Assembly (NCBI GenBank): GCA_963924555.1
Contig: OZ004592.1
Coordinates: forward strand, 5,952,001 to 6,016,000
Direction: 5' to 3'
Source of the DNA: Crambe crambe
Taxonomy: Eukaryota > Porifera > Demospongiae > Poecilosclerida > Crambeidae
Length of the DNA stretch: 64,000 bases
The notes beneath the pieces were generated by a model that worked only from the letters and a program-made list of their open reading frames with translations, did no database searches and was not told the origin of the DNA. Every line of letters starts with the position of its first letter. Positions within the stretch are counted from its first letter, which is position 1. Of this stretch, positions 54,349-64,000 are shown in pieces. A program made the translations under genes and the position numbers.

Positions 54349-57300
54349 ATGTCTAATTCCAACCATTTGGCTTGGAACCAGGATGACATCGCAAACTGGT
54401 TGGGGAGTCTGAGTCTCTACCATCTGGTTCCAAACTTTGAGAGACTTCAAGTGGATGGTTCCAAACTTGTCACATTAACTGACACGGATTTGCGGAACAA
54501 ATTAAAAATAGTTAAACCTGCTGAAATCATGGCAGTTAGAGGAGCTATCAATACATTAATCGATGAGAGTATGAAAGCAAATCCTAGTGGAAGAAAAGTC
54601 AGTAGTGCCTTAAGACCAGGACCCGAACCGTGGAGGGACCGGGCAGGGTCTTATGAGCGAGGGTCAAAGCCTGATGATGGAAGGATGGCATCAAAGACTA
54701 TTCCTCGTGATCATCGGAACACCATTGCCACAGACCGTGGTGTAATGAGACAACCAAAGTTGGTACAGGGCTCGGCTTCAGAGCTGGTAGATAAGGAGTG
54801 CAAGTATAGTGGGTGGATACGAAAACAAGGCGGTGGTTACAAAAGCTGTGAGTTCTGTAATCTTGAAAAGAAAAACTTTTCCCTTCCTGGCCCGCCCCCT
54901 CATACTGGCGACACCTTTATTAAAGGGTGCCCTATGCTAACAAAGCATCAGATTGAGTCCATGAAGCGTTATGGGCAGGAGTAAAGAGAGCACCCTTAAA
55001 CCTAATGAGACCCTTAACGTCCCTCCTTGTATGACTTCCTCTCCCCATAAGCAAATCTATTTGAAATTTCTTTAGTATACATGTGCACTCAAAGAAGCGT
55101 CCTTTTGGTTGGTTAGGATAAAAAAAGGGGGGATTTTTTTTCTTCTGAATGTTCTTAAATGTGATTACTTTGTCTAGTGGAATATCCTATTGACCCTGTT
55201 GAGTCGAGAGGGTGGAAATGAATTAACTTGACCTTTCACCTTCTGGTATGCAGGGAAACGGCGCTACTTAATTCTGAGGATGGGTTGTCTGTATTACTTC
55301 CCCAATGAAACTGCATCGTCAGCAAAAGGATCCTTTGTCCTCTCTGGTTATCAGTAAGCCAATAAACAGTGAATCCACACACAATATTATTCTATTATAG
55401 TACATATTGCCAGCGCTAGTAATAATCTATATAATAATGTGCTTGTCAGTGCGTACATACGCTGGTAATGTATCACAGTTAAAAATTGAGAAGGAAAAAA
55501 AAACTTGGTTGAGTTGGGGCTCGAGCCCGTGTCCCTACGCTCGGCGCGCCAGCACACTACTGCAAATTTCACTTCCTTTTGAACATCGAGTTTTGCGTAT
55601 GACCTTTGACCCTCATTGCCACTGTATAAAATTGCAATACAAAACATGCGCAGTAGCCCACGCAATGTTCAAACGCAAGTGAAATCTGCAGTACCACACA
55701 ACTACAACGGCAAGGCTGTGAGTAATTGATTTTTAAATGATTTTATACATCGTTACATATGTGCATGCTCAGATATAAATATAATGGCGCGAAATTTCGG
55801 CTTAGCATGCAAGGGAGAGCTAAAGAGAGAGGCATAACTAAGTGAAGTTCAGGTGGAAACTAGAGGCAGAAAAGATGGAGAGCGCGCTTCACAGAAGATA
55901 AAAGATCAAGAGAGAGAGAGGCAGAAAAGTTTGAGAGCATACAGTCAGAGAGAGGTAGAAAAGTCATAGAGTATGCTTGACGGAAGAGGAAGAGAAAGGC
56001 ACAGAATGTGGGGAGAAGAAGAGGCAGGAGAGCACACTTCATAGAAGATGAAAGATCAAGGGAAAGAGAAAGGCAGAAAAGTTGGAGAGCATGCTTCACA
56101 GAAGATGAAAGAGAAAAGTTGGAGAGCGTACTTCACAGAAGATAAAAGGGTAAGGGAGAAAGAGAGGCAGAAAATTTGGAGAGCACACTTCACAGAAGTT
56201 AAATTAAAAAGAGTACGGGAGAAAGAGGGAGAGAAGTCGAAGAGTATATGCTTGACAGAAGATGAAAGAGCAAGAGAAAGAGAAAGGCACAGAGTGAGGG
56301 AGAAGAAGAAGGGAAGAAATGTCAGCCAGTAAGAAACAGTATGAGGACAACTAGCAACGGAGAGCAGAGAAATCAAACAGCATGCTTGACAAAAGATGAA
56401 AGAGCAAGAGAAGGAGAAAGACACAGAGTGAGGAAGAAGGGGAGAAAAGTGTGTGTGAGAGAGAGAATGAGGACATCTAATTGAGAAGATCCAGGGGCAG
56501 ATCCAGGGTAGGGGTCATGGTCAGCTGTATATATAATTGAGCAGTAACGTCTCAAACTGAGACTATATATCTCTTCTCAGCAAGGACCACAATTGATATC
56601 GGAGAGCACTTGACAGAAGATGAAAGAGCATGAGAAAATGAGAAAGAGAGAGGCACAGAGTGAGGAAGAGAAGAAATGTCAGCCAGTGAGAGAGAGGAGA
56701 ACTAAGAGGCAGAGGAGCTGGAGAGCACACTGAAGATGAAAGAGCAAGGGAGAGAGAGAGACAGAGAAGTCAAAGAGCAATTGACAGAAGATGAAAGAGC
56801 ATGAGAAAGAGAGAGGCACAGAGTAAGGAGAACTAACAGGGAAGAACAAAGACAAAGGGAAGCTGCTAGCTAATGAAACAAGCAGCATCTACCTTGGGCC
56901 CATATCTTCAGTTTGCCAACATTGTCAAGCTTTGAGGTTTGCAAGTGAAGCTCTCAACTGCTGTCACAATAGAAAAATTAGTCTACCACCGCACCTCTTA
57001 CTGTCTATCCTCTGCACTCAAAGAACTGTTTACTGACGTCTGAAACTAACTATCTCTTCTCAGTAGCCAAGTGTGGGCACCTGAACCAGATTCCAGGTAC
57101 CTATTTTCAGCTGGGTGGGTCAGATTCACTACAAATTAATGCATGTGAAAAGGAAGAATAAACACCATAATGTGAAGGGTACAAGTTAAAATCAAAATAT
57201 TCACACGATTAAATTTCGCTTAAAGCTTGCACATTACAATTGGTAGAACAACTGAATCTAACATGATAATGCCCTTGCAAAATTAATAGACCTTTACTTG

Positions 57301-60300
57301 ATAACTTGTACCCTTCACATATGTCACTGGTAGGACTCAATCTCATGGTCTCCTGATTACAAGCCCATATTGCTCAATGCCAGTGAATGGACACGCACAT
57401 TCGTGTGTAGAGTTTTTGCGGGCGCAGGCGTGCGCAGAGTTTCTGCGGGTACTCGCTAGTATAGTTAATAATAGTTAATATAGTTGGAAGGGAGGAAATT
57501 CTCTCTCCCCCCCCCCCCCCCCCCCCCCCCCCCCAAAGGGTTCTGCCCAGGATTTTGAGTGATGGCCGAAATTTATTTTTCCATGCCTCATTTAGCCATC
57601 ACTCTGATAATGTACAAGCCTAAAGTTACTGCAGCCAAGTATAATGAGTGGTGGCCAAAATAGCCAAGTGGTGGCCAAAATGGCCATTGTCGACCAATGT
57701 GGGCAGAACCCTGCCCCCCCCCCCCCCCCCCCCCTCATATTTGGGATATGCTGTTTCTATATTGGAGAATGTGTGTATGTTGTGTGTGGATATGGTTGCA
57801 GGTGGTCACTTGGAAGTTTCACTATAATGGGTAGGCATTATTTAGAACAATGGCAGTCACAGCTTATAAACACACTAGCAACAGTAACTGTTGAGTACCA
57901 GTGATGACCACATCATATATAGGGTTCTGCAATGTAGCTAACATCGAGCACATGTATGTATTAATCTAATACTGTTGATAACACAATAAGTGTGTATGAA
58001 CTCACATAGCTTCCACTAAAAATGGTATTTATATATGTATTCATTAGGACGGAAATTTGTTCTGAACCTGAAATAGTGAAAAAATACAAGTACACGCTCA
58101 AACTGATTCCCATGAACCCTCAAGTTAGAACCTACTACATCTCTGTCGGCTCAGAAAGAGAACTGACGGTAAGTCCTCCAGAATGTACATAGAAGGCCTG
58201 TAAATGAGATGGCACCAAATATTTTCCTTCCTTAGGGTTGGAAGAAGGCTATTGATGAAGAGATCAGAGCAGTTTCCAGACGGTGAGTGATTAGAAATTG
58301 TTTTGTGATTGACTTGTAGAGAAAAAGTGCAGAGGGATGTTGTGCATATTGTGAGGTATCATCTCTTATGCAGTATATCACATGATAGAATATCGTATGA
58401 TGGTCGCCAGAACTCTTCAGACATCATGACCATGCCTTCTTCCCTTCCACTGGGGCACAACTTTGATGATGACGATGATGACGATGATGATGCAGACAAT
58501 CCCTACGATATTCCTGAGGGGGTAGACTTTGATGACGATGACCATAACTATGAGTGAGTGGCTAGAAGTGTAAGAGAAGAGGATCCCTTAGAGTTAAGCT
58601 AGTTAGTATGGGATGTAAAAGAGTTCTCAAGGATGGAATGTGGCCATGGTTGCTGTTTGTTCGCACAGTGTATTGAACCATGTCCTTGTAGTGTATCAAC
58701 TATTGTTTGGGTTCATATCCTAAATTAGTCAGTTCAGGAAGAGGATGTGCACTCTGATGAAGTATGTGAAGTATTTTGTAAACAGCATTCCATTGAGGAC
58801 CTTATGATGGTGCAGTGGTGATGCTATAATGTTTATAATTCAAGCAGTGGTGGCTATGATGCTGATGCTCATCAGTAGAAGTGCAGTGGTCATGCTTATC
58901 TATAAGTCCCAATGGATGATACTATGATGCTTATCAGTATAGAAGTGCAGTGGTAATATTTTGATCTTATTTTTCTTCCAGTGACCCCGAGTCTGTTATA
59001 TATGACAAGCCGGAGGGAGAGAACTTTGATGATGATGACGATGAAGACGACCCCTACAGCAAAATTGACGAGGGTTTTGCTGGTTCTCTAGGTCAGTCTT
59101 GAGTTCTTCATGCTTTCTCTGTATTTATCTGCTCTTTTGTTTGTTTTGTGTACTTTGCTTGTTTACTCTTGTTTACTCTTGTTTACTTTTTGTTATTTGC
59201 TTGGTGATTAATTTTGATAGTGGGTGCAGGAAGAGGAGATGGCAGCAAACCTACGGTTCCATCCAGGTCAGCATTTTCCTTGCAGCCTGCCTCAGTATCC
59301 AAATGTAAGTTGGTATAGGGTATCTTATAGGGCAGGGCCTTGGAGTATGTGAGTAATAATATCCATAAGCACTATAGTCACTATAGCTTATCCGGTACTT
59401 ATTAGTGATATTTCTCTCTACATAATATAATATAATATATGTGGTTATGTTGGCCGTGAGTTTAGCCATGAAGACTTGTAAACATGATACACCCAGTTGA
59501 ACCTGCCAACACACATGGATTTCCCCTTATGCCGCTGTCCTGCCATCCTATTATCACTGTCTCTACTATCACTGTCTCTTGTACCATTTAGTAACCCCGC
59601 CCTCTGCCTCCCCAATGCTGCACGTAGAACCGGAGGGTGAAGAGGATGTTGCCTACCTGCCTATCATTGGCACAGGACCTGCTCTAGATCCTATTTTAGC
59701 ACAACCAGACTTATCAAGGTCAGTCAAAAACTCTGTTTAGACCACCACCTAATGGAGATTAGCTATATCGCTTGCTGTTATTCTGTTCAAAGGTCACCTT
59801 GTTGATATTTCATTGTGTATTGATTCCTCTAATTCCAGAACTGCATCTCCACCCCCTAACAACGGCAATATCACAACAGCCATAAGGCGGCATGACAGTG
59901 ACTATGAGGTACATTCACACAATTCTGTACTCACAATTCTGTACTCAATGTAAAAGCACTACTCTAGGGAATCGGGCCCCTTATCTTTTGTTTGCTTCTC
60001 CTTAAAAGGAAATGAAGGACTAGACTCTGAATGTGGTCTTTTATGTAAAATGAGGGGCTGCATGATTCCCTAAACTTATGGCCATTTTATATATTAATTT
60101 TCACATTTAGTCGTAACACCTCTGACCTCATTGCCATTATAATTTACCCCCTGAAATAGGACCCAATCAGGACTGTCTTCATTATAGAGTAATCTTGCAC
60201 TTATAGGATGATGCTCCCGAGGACAGTGGTGGAGATGGAGATGATGATGATGGTGGTTACTATATCATGTTCCGGAAACCAGAAGAACTGATGCCCGCAA

Positions 60301-61262
60301 GCTGTGTCTTTGACAGACTTGAGCGAGCAGAGGCAGACAGGCAAGTGGTGTAGCATAACCTTTCTTTTGAATGGCATGCTTTCCACAACTGAAAACACTC
60401 TAATAATACCCACCTCTGTGGAAAGCACTTGTTCTACTGAGATGTGAAGTTGTATTGCGATAAAGGCACTTGATTTCTTACATGAGAAGACACCTTGTGT
60501 GAGTGTGCTTCAATATGTCCCTGGGAACAACACTTTGCCCATAGACACCATGAAGTCTAGCTACATTCATAACATTATACTTAGTACTGTACTCCTATCT
60601 ACACTCCTGCATAATAGCTCTTCGTGTGTGTCTGAACGTAGACACTATGTTTACAGAATAAACCATCAACTGTAATAGTGCTCAAAAATATCTTTATGAA
60701 AATACTTTGACTAACTGCCTAGTCAAAATTGAATTACAGTTGTCTCTTTGTAGATTACTGAAGGAGAAGAATCGGGATGGTACTTACTTGATAAGAGCTG
60801 GGTCTCATGCGGGTGCAGAGAAAGTTCTTTCAGTGTGGCACATAGACAGATGCCGTCATTATAAGTTATTCAAAGATGAGGTATGTGTGGTGTGTGTGTG
60901 TGTGACCCTGACAGCATGAGGTATAGACCCATGGAGTAATCATACAAAGATGATTCTATTTGATGCACACTGCCATGCACACTGCCTCTTTCCTCCACCC
61001 CTTTCCCCAATAATACAAAGGTGATTATATTTGATGTATATTCAACTTAGTTACTTTTTCCCTCCTGAATACTTTTGATCTTTGAATGTAGTAGTAAATA
61101 TTGTTTTCTGTTTTATTTTTACTCCAGAACTCATCATATTCTCTGACTCAAGGTCAGGCCTTCCGGACAATTCCAGAGCTTTTACAATATTACACTCTAC
61201 AATCGCATTTACCTCGGTCAGACTTTTACCTCGGAGATCCTTTCAATCCCAGTGACCATTAG
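54349..61262 (+). CDS. SH3BP2-like adaptor with added N-terminal SAM domain (SAM-PH-acidic-SH2)
   Basis: Exons 54349-54847, 55254-55353, 58048-58168, 58236-58282, 58374-58553, 58982-59091, 59230-59304, 59592-59718, 59839-59908, 60207-60340, 60754-60880, 61128-61262; 574 aa, phases close. SAM domain at about residues 5-72 (WNQDDIANWLGSLSLYHLV). PH domain at about 153-255: YSGWIRKQGGGYKSWKRRYL, GSFVLSGYQ, YYISVGSERELTGW; the GxFxLSGY turn matches SH3BP2. An acidic region has YDIP, IYDKP and YSKI among long Asp runs. C-terminal SH2 at about 476-565, with DGTYLIRAGS (the FLVR Arg) and KVLSVWHIDRCRHYKLF, again SH3BP2-like. SH3BP2 links immune-type receptors to Syk, Vav and PLC-gamma in vertebrates; it has no SAM domain there. 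Intron 10 has a GC donor (CAG|GCAAGT). The PH domain is split by a 2.7-kb repeat-rich intron. Confidence 0.82.
55495..55575 (-). repeat. tRNA-derived SINE-like segment
   Basis: On the minus strand GTGTGCTGGCGCGCC is followed about 35 bp later by GGGCTCGAGCCCC, resembling pol III A and B boxes. I could not fold a complete tRNA. It is GC-rich against AT-rich flanks and lies in the large intron of the SH3BP2-like gene. Confidence 0.3.
55800..56880. repeat. Purine-rich degenerate tandem repeat
   Basis: About 1.1 kb of diverged units around GAGAGCAYRCTTCACAGAAG, ATGAAAGA(GC)AAGAGAAAGAGA and GGCAGAAAAGT. The frames here are Lys/Glu/Arg-rich on plus and Ser/Leu/Phe-rich on minus, as expected from composition, so none is called as a gene. 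It sits in the PH-splitting intron of the SH3BP2-like gene. Confidence 0.85.
57507..57734. mobile_element. Short inverted-repeat element between two C runs
   Basis: C28 (57507-57534) is followed by AAAGGGTTCTGCCCA; TGGGCAGAACCCTG precedes C21 (57714-57734). The inverted AGGGTTCTGCCCA ends suggest a MITE of about 180 bp. The inside has repeated GTGGCCAAAATRGCCA words. Confidence 0.6.
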
Positions 61263-62083
61263 ACTGTCATATTCACTCTCTTTATTAGAGAGAAACAATG
61301 TTTCATGTTATGGATGGGGTGTTGGGTGTATCTATTATATTAATACATAGACTTTGTTTTGTGATGTTCTGTTAGGGTAATTTTTTCCACTATTATGTTT
61401 TGACATTTATTTGTAAACACTTTTTTTTCTTTTTCTTTTTTTTCTTTTTTTTTCTTTTTTTTTTTCTCCACTGAACTTTTTAAAATATTTTTTCCTTTCT
61501 TTTTCATTATACTTACTGTGCACAAGAATAGAATGAGTAATACTATACAAGAGTGATTGCTTCACTGATAAAGGTATCATGGTATCATTATATCCCTTCA
61601 TTGCCTTTTTCCTTTTCTTGTTTTTGCCACTGATTTTTTGTTGCATATCAAATTCCGTGTGCTGTCCACAGGCACTTAAGCTAATAGTGTGTTCTTGTAC
61701 TCTCTTTTTTTTATATACATGTATATACAACTGTCATGCAGCACTTGTGAAACACCACATCATTGTAAATGTGTTGGGATCAAGTTCAATTCTCTTGAGT
61801 GATGTTGTGATGATGCGTCCTTAGGCTTGTTGACAATGGGAAGTGATAAAGAACATACGCCCTATATAGCATGCTATTTTCAATTTTGTAATCTAGAATG
61901 ATAAATTCTAAGACCTTCACCATCTTCACAGTATAAGTACAGCTGCTACGTGATTGCTATTCAGCAAAGCAAACATTTTATTGATAATAAAAAATAGTGA
62001 CTATACCAGCAATTCCCTGTATTTTGTTATTTTTTGTTTGTTTTCTTGTTCTTTTTGTTGTTATTGTTCTTCTCTCTGCTCGA
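61263..62083. other. Intergenic, 3' UTRs of two convergent genes
   Basis: T-rich sequence with runs near 61420-61500. The Lys-rich minus-strand frame across it is a composition artefact. AATAAAA at 61987 may be a poly(A) signal for the adaptor gene. No gene seen. Confidence 0.5.
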
Positions 62084-64000
62084 TCAAATTCTGTTGTCTT
62101 CCTTGATCATGTCAGCAGCCTTTTCTGCTATCATGATGACAGGTGCATTGGTATTCCCCGACACGATTTTGGGCATCACCGAGGCATCCACCACACGTAG
62201 GTTCTTGAATCCTTTGACCTTTAATCTTGGGTCCACTACGGTAGTAGGGTCATCCACTCTCCCCATCTTACACGTCCCCACGGGGTGGTAGATGGTAAGG
62301 GTGGCATGTCGAATGTACCAACGCCAAAACTGATCAGAATCATAGGGATGTGGAGAAGTAGCATGTTTGCTCAGTACCTCTCCTTTGAATGGGTGCATGG
62401 CTGATGTATTTAACAGTTTCTGCACCATTCTCATACCTCGTAGCAGAACTTCAACATCATGCGATTCCTCTAGGTAGTTTGGGTCTATCAAGGGTTGCTC
62501 TAACGGTGAATGAGCTCTATCCAATAAGATTTTACCCACACTCTTCGGACGAAGTAAACAAGGGTAGAGGGTGTAACCTGATTGTTCCTCATCACTTAAC
62601 AAGTCGTCACCCCAGAGCTGATGTACTCCTTGCGCAATAAAATTGAATTGTTCAAAAGCTGCAGGGTTGAGTGCAGCATTGAATAAAATGAACATAATAT
62701 CGGGTCCTTTTTCTTCTTTATCTAGACCGGAATGTACATAGCCCTGAACTTCTGGCGCACAAGAAGAGAGCGGCCCACCACCAAAGAGGTAATACTGCAA
62801 GATAGAATGCATGGAGTCTGCCAAGGTTGGAGTGAAAGTAATGCCACTGTCAACAGGAACATCCTTCAGCAAGATTGGATAGGGAATCATGAGGTGATCC
62901 TGGAGATTCTCTCCGACTGGGAGATCTCTGTGCAGTGGTATGTTGAAGTGAGCAAGGTGGTCTTTTGGTCCTATGCCTGAAATCATCAGGATCTTTGGAG
63001 ATTCGATAGTACCAGCTGAAAGAATGACTTCTTTTTTGGCTCTTACGAGAGTCTCAATTCCTATTTTATATTCCTCTGTTTTCACCACATAAGCGCCTAC
63101 TATTCTGTTACCTTCAATCTTGATGCTTCTCACTGTATGATGCAAGAGCACAAATAAATTGGAGCGATGTCGCACGGGGTGAAGAAATGTTCGGGCAGTA
63201 GATTGCCGAACACCATTATTAATGGTATTCTGAGTGAGGCTGAATCCAGTCTGTGACTTCCCATTGTAATCGACATCTTCATAGCCCAGTTCCTTCCCAG
63301 CATCCACAAGAGCGTGAGCTAAGGGAGTCACATATGTGGCCTTATTGATGTACAGAGGGCCATCAAAGCCATGGTATTCTTCATCGATATCACCATACCC
63401 AACATAATTCTCAGACTTCTTGAAGTATGGTAGGACGTCTTCATAACTCCACCCCTTGGCTCCTGTGGCCTCCCATCCGTCATAGTCAGCCTTATTTCCT
63501 CGTATGTATACCATTGCATTAGTCGAGCTGCTCCCGCCAAGCACTTTTCCACGAGGCCAAGCAGACTTTTTAGATTTTAAACTCCCACATGCTTGCTTCT
63601 GGGGGACAGTCGTGAGCATCCAGTCAACCACTGGGTCCAATTGCAATTTGGTGAAATCCAGAGGGACGTCGATTGTGTGCAGAGTATCAGGGCCCCCTGC
63701 TTCGATCAGAAGTACAGTGACGTTGGGGCTTTCCGAGAGGCGATTTGCAAGAACACAACCTGCAGAGCCTGCCCCAATAATTATGTAGTCAAATTCATCA
63801 TGGAGATCGACTTTCCTATAAACAAACATGTAAAAAAAAAATCAATAGTGTCTAAATTGAGATCTTGTAGCTGTTAAGCAACACGTTGAAGCAGAACATG
63901 AGCTCTTTATGCTTACTTGTACGGAAGATCAGCAGGATCCCAACGGGAAATAAGTACAGCTTCTAACAGGATCAGCAAACAAGCCACTTTAGCCAGCAAG
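62084..64000 (-). CDS. GMC-family FAD oxidoreductase, choline/glucose dehydrogenase-like (5' end cut)
   Basis: FAD-dependent alcohol oxidoreductase. Exons (minus): 64000-63917 (partial) and 63815-62084; about 604 aa seen. The upstream exon carries a hydrophobic stretch (VACLLILLEAVLIS) that looks like a signal peptide or anchor, then DPADLPYK. The large exon has the FAD-binding YIIIGAGSAGCVLA, GMC signature 1 (PRGKVLGGSSSTNAMVYIRG), GMC signature 2 (GTIESPKILMISGIGP) and the catalytic His in YHPVGTCKMG with the partner Asn in NTNAPVIMIAEKA. The substrate cannot be told: animal relatives include choline dehydrogenase (mitochondrial) and secreted glucose-dehydrogenase-like enzymes, and the N-terminal hydrophobic exon favours the secretory pathway. 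One intron; no damage seen. Confidence 0.93.

Noticed and set aside
55495-55575. A functional tRNA gene
   Set aside because: Box-like words are present, but a complete cloverleaf with acceptor stem could not be built; kept only as a low-confidence SINE-like repeat.
56048-56888. Lys/Glu-rich plus-strand and Ser/Leu/Phe-rich minus-strand reading frames
   Set aside because: Both come from the purine-rich tandem repeat at 55800-56880; no splice, start or domain support.
59266-59304. A 19-nt micro-exon in the SH3BP2-like gene
   Set aside because: Splitting at 59266 leaves the next exon out of phase; reading straight through 59230-59304 restores it.
61340-61730. Lys-rich minus-strand reading frames after the adaptor gene
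   Set aside because: Produced by T-rich 3' UTR sequence; no supporting signal.

Overview
The window is eukaryotic nuclear DNA from an early-branching animal, most likely a demosponge with a compact, AT-rich, Amphimedon-like genome. This is inferred from the metazoan gene set (nucleophosmin, kinesin-5, NOG1, SH3BP2-like and GAB-like adaptors, somatomedin-B and Calx-beta ectodomains), the short GT-AG introns, genes only about 100-300 bp apart, and the frequent AGCTAGCT words. No species was confirmed. Nearly all gene models below were built by hand: every exon junction was checked for splice sites and for a continuous reading phase.

Layout, left to right. PPT2-like thioesterase (+, 5' end cut by the window edge) converges on ornithine aminotransferase (-). 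A decayed hAT transposon with a nested MITE follows. Next is a GAB-like PH/proline-rich docking protein (-, 5.1-10.35 kb), a degenerate LINE (10.8-13.0 kb) and about 3 kb without genes. From 16 to 22 kb lie three small TATA-driven genes for secreted cysteine-bearing proteins that share one exon plan. An unrecognised conserved-looking gene (-) then shares a divergent promoter with an NMN adenylyltransferase (+), which converges on NOG1/GTPBP4 (-).

From 27.6 to 40.1 kb, all on the minus strand, is a cluster of four cell-surface or secreted genes. Three are type I receptors: signal peptide, a domain resembling the Notch-ligand N-terminal (MNNL) module, an EGF-like segment, a Thr/Ser-rich stalk, one membrane span and a long tail packed with tyrosine motifs. 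The fourth is secreted, with somatomedin-B, Calx-beta and an unnamed Cys-rich domain. The best receptor tail (R4) ends in two canonical ITIM sequences (LVYAEL, VTYSSI) and carries two YVNQ (Grb2-type) motifs; R2 ends in VLYADI.

The right part holds housekeeping genes: an HPGD-like short-chain dehydrogenase (+), a full-length NPM1-like nucleophosmin (-) divergent from fucose mutarotase (+), a CFAP119/CCDC189-like gene (+), kinesin-5/KIF11 (-, 23 exons), a SAM-PH-acidic-SH2 adaptor of the SH3BP2 type (+), and a GMC oxidoreductase (-) that runs off the right edge.

The main biological interest is twofold: the receptor cluster with immune-type tyrosine tails, with two adaptor/docking proteins of the kind that read such tails in the same 64 kb, and the tandem family of small secreted proteins defined by a conserved C-x8-C in the last exon. 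A functional link between these is inference only.
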